64,000 bases of DNA from assembly GCF_000686665.1 (NCBI RefSeq), contig NZ_JMLH01000002.1:62001-126000 (forward strand), in the 5' to 3' direction. The position numbers and the translations under genes were made by a program. This DNA is from Thomasclavelia saccharogumia DSM 17460 (GTDB lineage Bacteria > Bacillota_I > Bacilli_A > Erysipelotrichales > Coprobacillaceae). Below the pieces are notes generated by a model that saw nothing but the letters and a program-made list of their open reading frames with translations, ran no database searches and was not told the origin of the DNA. Below are positions 60,533-64,000 of the stretch, piece after piece (within the stretch, counting starts at the first letter, position 1; each line of letters begins with the position of its first letter).

Positions 60533-62839
60533 ATGGAAAATTATCAGATAGGTCTTAGCAGCAGCCAAGTTCAAGAAAGAATCGATAAGGGATTAGTCAA
60601 TGGCACTAGCAAATCTGCTTCTAAAACATACTATCAAATATTTAAAGAAAATATTTTGACATTATTTAATTTACTTAATTTTTTAATTTTTATTGCTTTA
60701 GTCATGGTTAAAGCCTGGTCTAATACCATTTTTATGGCAATTATTGTATGTAATGCAATAATTGGTATTATTCAAGAGATCAAGGCTAAAAAACAGGTCG
60801 ATCAATTATCAATACTTACTAAACCACTAATAACAGTAATTCGAGACAGTAGAGTACAAACTATTGATATTAGTAAAGTTGTAATGGATGATATTCTGGT
60901 TTTAGAAAGTGGAAACCAAGTATGCAATGATGCAATTGTTGTTGCAGGGATGATTGAAGCCAATGAAGCGCTTCTTACTGGGGAAGTTGATCCAATTAAT
61001 AAAACAGCGGGATCAAAATTATTATCAGGTAGTAGTGTAGTATCTGGTAAATGTTATGCTCGAGTTATTAGTACGGGAGATAATAACTATGCTACAGCAC
61101 TTGTTAAAGAGGCTCAAAAAGTCAAAGAAACTAATTCAGAATTAATAGATTCAATGAAAAAGATTACAAAACTTACTACTTTTATGATCATACCGTTAGG
61201 AATTATTTTATTTGTAGAAGCATTATATTTAAGACAAGATACTTTATTTAATGCCGTTGTTTTTTCGGCAGCTGGATTATTAGGTATGCTGCCTAAAGGT
61301 TTGGTATTACTTACAAGTGTATCATTAGCTAATGGAATAACAAGGTTAGCGAAGAAAGATGTTTTGATTCAAGATCTATATTCTTTAGAAACTTTGGCAC
61401 ATGTTGATGTCTTATGTTTGGATAAAACTGGTACGATAACGAATGGAAAGATGAAAGTAGAACAAGTATTTGAACTTGATTCACTGGAAAATTGTCAAAT
61501 TGAAAAATTAATGGGTTCCTATTTAAGTGCAAGTGATGATAATAATGCTACTTTTCAAGCCTTGGAAGATTATTTTAGTAAAAATAATATGTATGAAAGT
61601 ATAAATAAAATATCTTTTTCTTCATTGAGAAAATGGAGTGCTGTAGAGTTTAATGAAATTGGAACAGTTGTTGTTGGGGCGGTAGAAAAGATAATTCAAG
61701 ATGAATTGTCAGAAGAAATAAAAACTTTTATGGATCAAGGAATGCGGGTTATTGGCATAGGACATACATCAAAGGAAATTAATGGAACAGAACTACCTAA
61801 ATTAAAGCCATTAATGATAATCGTTTTATCAGATACAATTAGAGATCAAACTAAAGAAACTTTAGAATATTTTCATCATGAAGGAATTAATATAAAAGTA
61901 ATTTCTGGGGATAACCTTAAGACAGTTACAGCAATTGCCAAAAAGGCTGGAGTTCTTGATTTTCAACAAGGAATCGATATGACTAAAGTTACTGATGATG
62001 AAATAGAAAATATTGTTCAAGATTATACTGTTTTTGGTCGTGTTACGCCTAATCAAAAGAAATTGATCGTCAAGGCTTTAAAAGAATCAGGGCATCAGGT
62101 TGCTATGACAGGAGATGGTGTAAATGATTTGTTAGCATTAAAGGAAGCAGATTGTTCGATTGCTATTGCTAATGGGAGTGATGCTTCTAAACAAATTTCT
62201 CAAGTTGTATTATTAAAATCTGATTTTACTTGTTTACCTGATGTTTTATTGGAAGGAAGAAAAGTTGTAAATAATGTTACGAGAGTGGCAGGTGTTTTTT
62301 TCATTAAAACTATTTATACGATTTTATTGTCTTTGCTTTGTGTGATTTGTAATAAAGAGTTTCCGTTTATTCCTTTACAAATTACTTTAATTGATCTTTT
62401 GATTGAAGCAATGCCTTCATTTATGACGATTTTTGAATCAGATATTAGAAAAATAAGAGGATGTTTTTTACCTAAGGTATTAAGTAAGGCTTTTAGTAGT
62501 GCAATAAGCATTATTATTATTTTTATTTTAATTATGTTGTTAACACCGATTTTTAAATTAAATGATTTAGAATCTGTAACATTAATGTATTTGGTTTTAG
62601 GAATTATTTCAATGGCAGCAGTAATTCGTTCTTGCTTTCCTTTTACAAAGTTAAGACTCTTAATTTGTATTATTATGATAGGCGGTTTTAGTAGTGCGGT
62701 ATTATTATTTTATGAAACTTTAAATCTTGCTAAAATGAGTGTAAGCTTATTTTTAATGGCCTTTGGCTGGTCAGTGCTGGGTCTGTTTATAGAAAGAAAA
62801 ATTCATTTTATGATGAAAAAAAATAGACGATTTTCATAA
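60533..62839 (+). CDS. Cation-transporting P-type ATPase, CtpE-like
   Basis: 768 aa. Phosphorylated Asp297 in LCLDKTGTITNGKM, actuator loop LLTGEVDPINK, and hinge MTGDGVNDLLALKEADCSIA are intact. There are about eight to ten membrane helices. The M4 ion-site segment reads LLGMLPKGLVLLTSVSLANG, with Lys where classical Ca2+ pumps have PEGL. The family includes mycobacterial CtpE (calcium uptake); ion specificity here is not established. TTTGGAGG precedes the ATG. Confidence 0.92.
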   Translation: MENYQIGLSSSQVQERIDKGLVNGTSKSASKTYYQIFKENILTLFNLLNFLIFIALVMVKAWSNTIFMAIIVCNAIIGIIQEIKAKKQVDQLSILTKPLITVIRDSRVQTIDISKVVMDDILVLESGNQVCNDAIVVAGMIEANEALLTGEVDPINKTAGSKLLSGSSVVSGKCYARVISTGDNNYATALVKEAQKVKETNSELIDSMKKITKLTTFMIIPLGIILFVEALYLRQDTLFNAVVFSAAGLLGMLPKGLVLLTSVSLANGITRLAKKDVLIQDLYSLETLAHVDVLCLDKTGTITNGKMKVEQVFELDSLENCQIEKLMGSYLSASDDNNATFQALEDYFSKNNMYESINKISFSSLRKWSAVEFNEIGTVVVGAVEKIIQDELSEEIKTFMDQGMRVIGIGHTSKEINGTELPKLKPLMIIVLSDTIRDQTKETLEYFHHEGINIKVISGDNLKTVTAIAKKAGVLDFQQGIDMTKVTDDEIENIVQDYTVFGRVTPNQKKLIVKALKESGHQVAMTGDGVNDLLALKEADCSIAIANGSDASKQISQVVLLKSDFTCLPDVLLEGRKVVNNVTRVAGVFFIKTIYTILLSLLCVICNKEFPFIPLQITLIDLLIEAMPSFMTIFESDIRKIRGCFLPKVLSKAFSSAISIIIIFILIMLLTPIFKLNDLESVTLMYLVLGIISMAAVIRSCFPFTKLRLLICIIMIGGFSSAVLLFYETLNLAKMSVSLFLMAFGWSVLGLFIERKIHFMMKKNRRFS

Positions 62840-62860
62840 TTTTTTCAACTTTTTAATTTT

Positions 62861-62885
62861 AACACCGAAATTTCGGTGTTATAAT
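62861..62885 (+). promoter_or_regulatory. Perfect 20-bp palindrome abutting a -10 element
   Basis: AACACCGAAA followed by its exact complement TTTCGGTGTT (62861-62880), with the last T shared with TATAAT (62880-62885). No T-tract follows, so it is not a terminator. It lies upstream of the unknown gene at 62953 and fits a repressor operator. Confidence 0.55.
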
Positions 62886-62952
62886 GGGGGTAACTCGAAT
62901 CATGAATTTTTGAAATTTATTATAATATAAGTGATAAAAGGAGTGGTTGATT

Positions 62953-63585
62953 ATGAAAATACAAAGTTATGAAAAAGTTATCGATAAAGATATCATAGCA
63001 GTTAAAAGTTATTTATTAAAAATCGGAGAAAGTTATTGGAAGCAGGATCTTGATGATGTTATTAACAGCAGCATCGATATAAGAATTATTAGAAATAAAA
63101 TTAATAAGAGAAAAGATTTACAGTTACTGATTTTTAGTAAAATAAAAAGATTGATCGATGATAGTGTTGATTTTGATGAAATGGAGAATCATTTAATATT
63201 TATGAATATTTTATTAAATACGCACTATCAGCCGTTATTAATATATAAATATAAGTTATTAAATTATATTATTGATAAGGGTGACTTTTCAGTAGAAACA
63301 TATTGTCTAATTAGACATTTAATTAATTTTAATGAAAAAATAATTGAATCATTGATTGATGCTTTAGCTAATCGTTTAAATTTAGATTTTGAGCGTTATC
63401 ATTATTTAGCCAGTTATATTTTGTTATTAGAAAAGGAATATAAAAAAGCATATTTGCATTTAGAATATATTACTATTGATCATAGCTTTGAGCGCTTTTT
63501 ACCAGCGTTATATAATTTTAGTCCTCGTCTATATTTAAGATATTCTAAAAAGAAACATATGCCTTTGAATCTTGCAACAGGATAG
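62953..63585 (+). CDS. Helical protein of unknown function
   Basis: 210 aa from ATG 62953 (AAAGGAGTGG upstream; the TTG two codons earlier lies in this site). Almost entirely alpha-helical, rich in Ile, Leu, Tyr and Lys, with no signal peptide or membrane helix. I recognise no family. It is preceded by a palindromic operator-like site and followed 9 bases later by a WYL-type regulator, so the two form an operon. Confidence 0.7.
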   Translation: MKIQSYEKVIDKDIIAVKSYLLKIGESYWKQDLDDVINSSIDIRIIRNKINKRKDLQLLIFSKIKRLIDDSVDFDEMENHLIFMNILLNTHYQPLLIYKYKLLNYIIDKGDFSVETYCLIRHLINFNEKIIESLIDALANRLNLDFERYHYLASYILLLEKEYKKAYLHLEYITIDHSFERFLPALYNFSPRLYLRYSKKKHMPLNLATG

Positions 63586-63594
63586 GAGAATCTT

Positions 63595-64000
63595 ATGGGT
63601 AAAAAAATGTACTATATTTATAAAATTATTAATGAAACTAATGGAGCAATCAGTGCAAAAGAAATTCAGGAGTGTTTAAAACAGTATGGATTGTTTCTTA
63701 ATGTAAAAACTATATATAGCTTGATTGATCGAATCAATGGTTTTTATATGTGTCTAACTAATAAGCAATTAATAAAAACTATTAAAAGTAAGGGATATAT
63801 TATTGAAGATGCATTTTTTGATGATGGTCAATTACAAATATTAATAGATAGTATCGTTTTTAACCCTAATTTAGATCAAAAATCAGCTAAAGAAATGGTT
63901 GATAAGTTATTGTTATTAAGTTCATCTAGTCAAATTGAAAGGATAAATATTGAAGACAAGCAAAGTAATGTATTAGATTATGATCTTTTATTAACCCTTA
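63595..64000 (+). CDS. WYL-type transcriptional regulator, N-terminal part (runs off the window)
   Basis: 135 codons are visible, starting ATG 63595 after AGGAGA. The N-terminus is a winged helix-turn-helix (YYIYKIINETNGAISAKEIQECLKQYGLFLNVKTIYSLIDRI). KGYIIEDAFFDDGQLQILIDSIVF matches the linker before the WYL domain in DeoR/YafY-like regulators. The ligand domain itself is beyond the end. It probably regulates its own operon, perhaps through the palindrome at 62861. Confidence 0.75.
   Translation, partial: MGKKMYYIYKIINETNGAISAKEIQECLKQYGLFLNVKTIYSLIDRINGFYMCLTNKQLIKTIKSKGYIIEDAFFDDGQLQILIDSIVFNPNLDQKSAKEMVDKLLLLSSSSQIERINIEDKQSNVLDYDLLLTL

Noticed and set aside
62861-62880. Terminator for the P-type ATPase gene
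   Set aside because: The palindrome has no T-tract and merges with a -10 element, so it is treated as an operator-like site.

Overview
This 64 kb window is a chromosomal segment of a low-GC, anaerobic-type Firmicute. The base composition, a bifunctional AdhE, the order cysS-mrnC-rlmB-sigma-rpmG-secE-nusG, a mannose-family PTS and FIVAR/F5-8C surface proteins suggest an Erysipelotrichia gut commensal (Coprobacillaceae, Thomasclavelia/Clostridium ramosum-like). That placement is inferred from gene content, not from a marker-gene tree. No phage, insertion sequence, CRISPR array, tRNA or rRNA was seen.

Layout. 1-3.2 kb: end of the glycogen operon (glgD end, glgA), a HAD phosphatase and a lipoprotein. 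3.3-7.5 kb: the translation/transcription block cysS to nusG. 7.7-12.6 kb: a secreted NlpC/P60 hydrolase, a Cu/Zn-SOD-like protein, a HAD phosphatase, a CaCA antiporter and a GDPD. 12.6-15.5 kb: adhE behind cre-like and Rex-like sites. 15.6-16.2 kb: two tandem small-RNA candidates with C-rich loops, then the pyrG leader. 16.2-20.6 kb: pyrG, a membrane protein, ispF, gltX. 20.7-26.3 kb: a very large GH89 (alpha-N-acetylglucosaminidase) surface protein. 26.7-34.7 kb: an Ig-like/rhomboid/DUF188 operon, asnB with an Asn T-box-type leader, a HAD/DUF4250 pair, threonine deaminase, a GH25 lysozyme and a DUF1003 protein. 34.8-43.4 kb: an orphan carB, a thioredoxin-like lipoprotein and carAB. 43.6-44.2 kb: a frameshifted queT. 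44.7-56.7 kb: a GalNAc/galactosamine PTS and tagatose-bisphosphate catabolic region, a decayed surface glycosidase and an AraC regulator. 56.8-64 kb: AIM24-like, lactonase, Lrp plus aminotransferase, P-type ATPase, an unknown gene and a truncated WYL-type regulator.

The most notable signal is regulatory RNA. Both carB operons start with a strong promoter, a short U-rich leader ORF whose stop codon touches or overlaps an almost identical intrinsic terminator, and then carB or carA. This is the architecture of the enterobacterial pyrBI UTP-sensing attenuator, which is unexpected in a Firmicute. The pyrG leader starts at a GGGCT tract followed by a terminator, as in the Bacillus CTP-sensing reiterative-transcription attenuator. 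The window may therefore carry a protein-free, nucleotide-sensing control circuit for pyrimidine synthesis.

The GH89 surface enzyme, the GalNAc-type PTS with NagA, AgaS and KbaYZ, and the decayed sialidase-like surface protein together suggest foraging on host mucin-type glycans. A tagatose-6-phosphate kinase was not found in the window.
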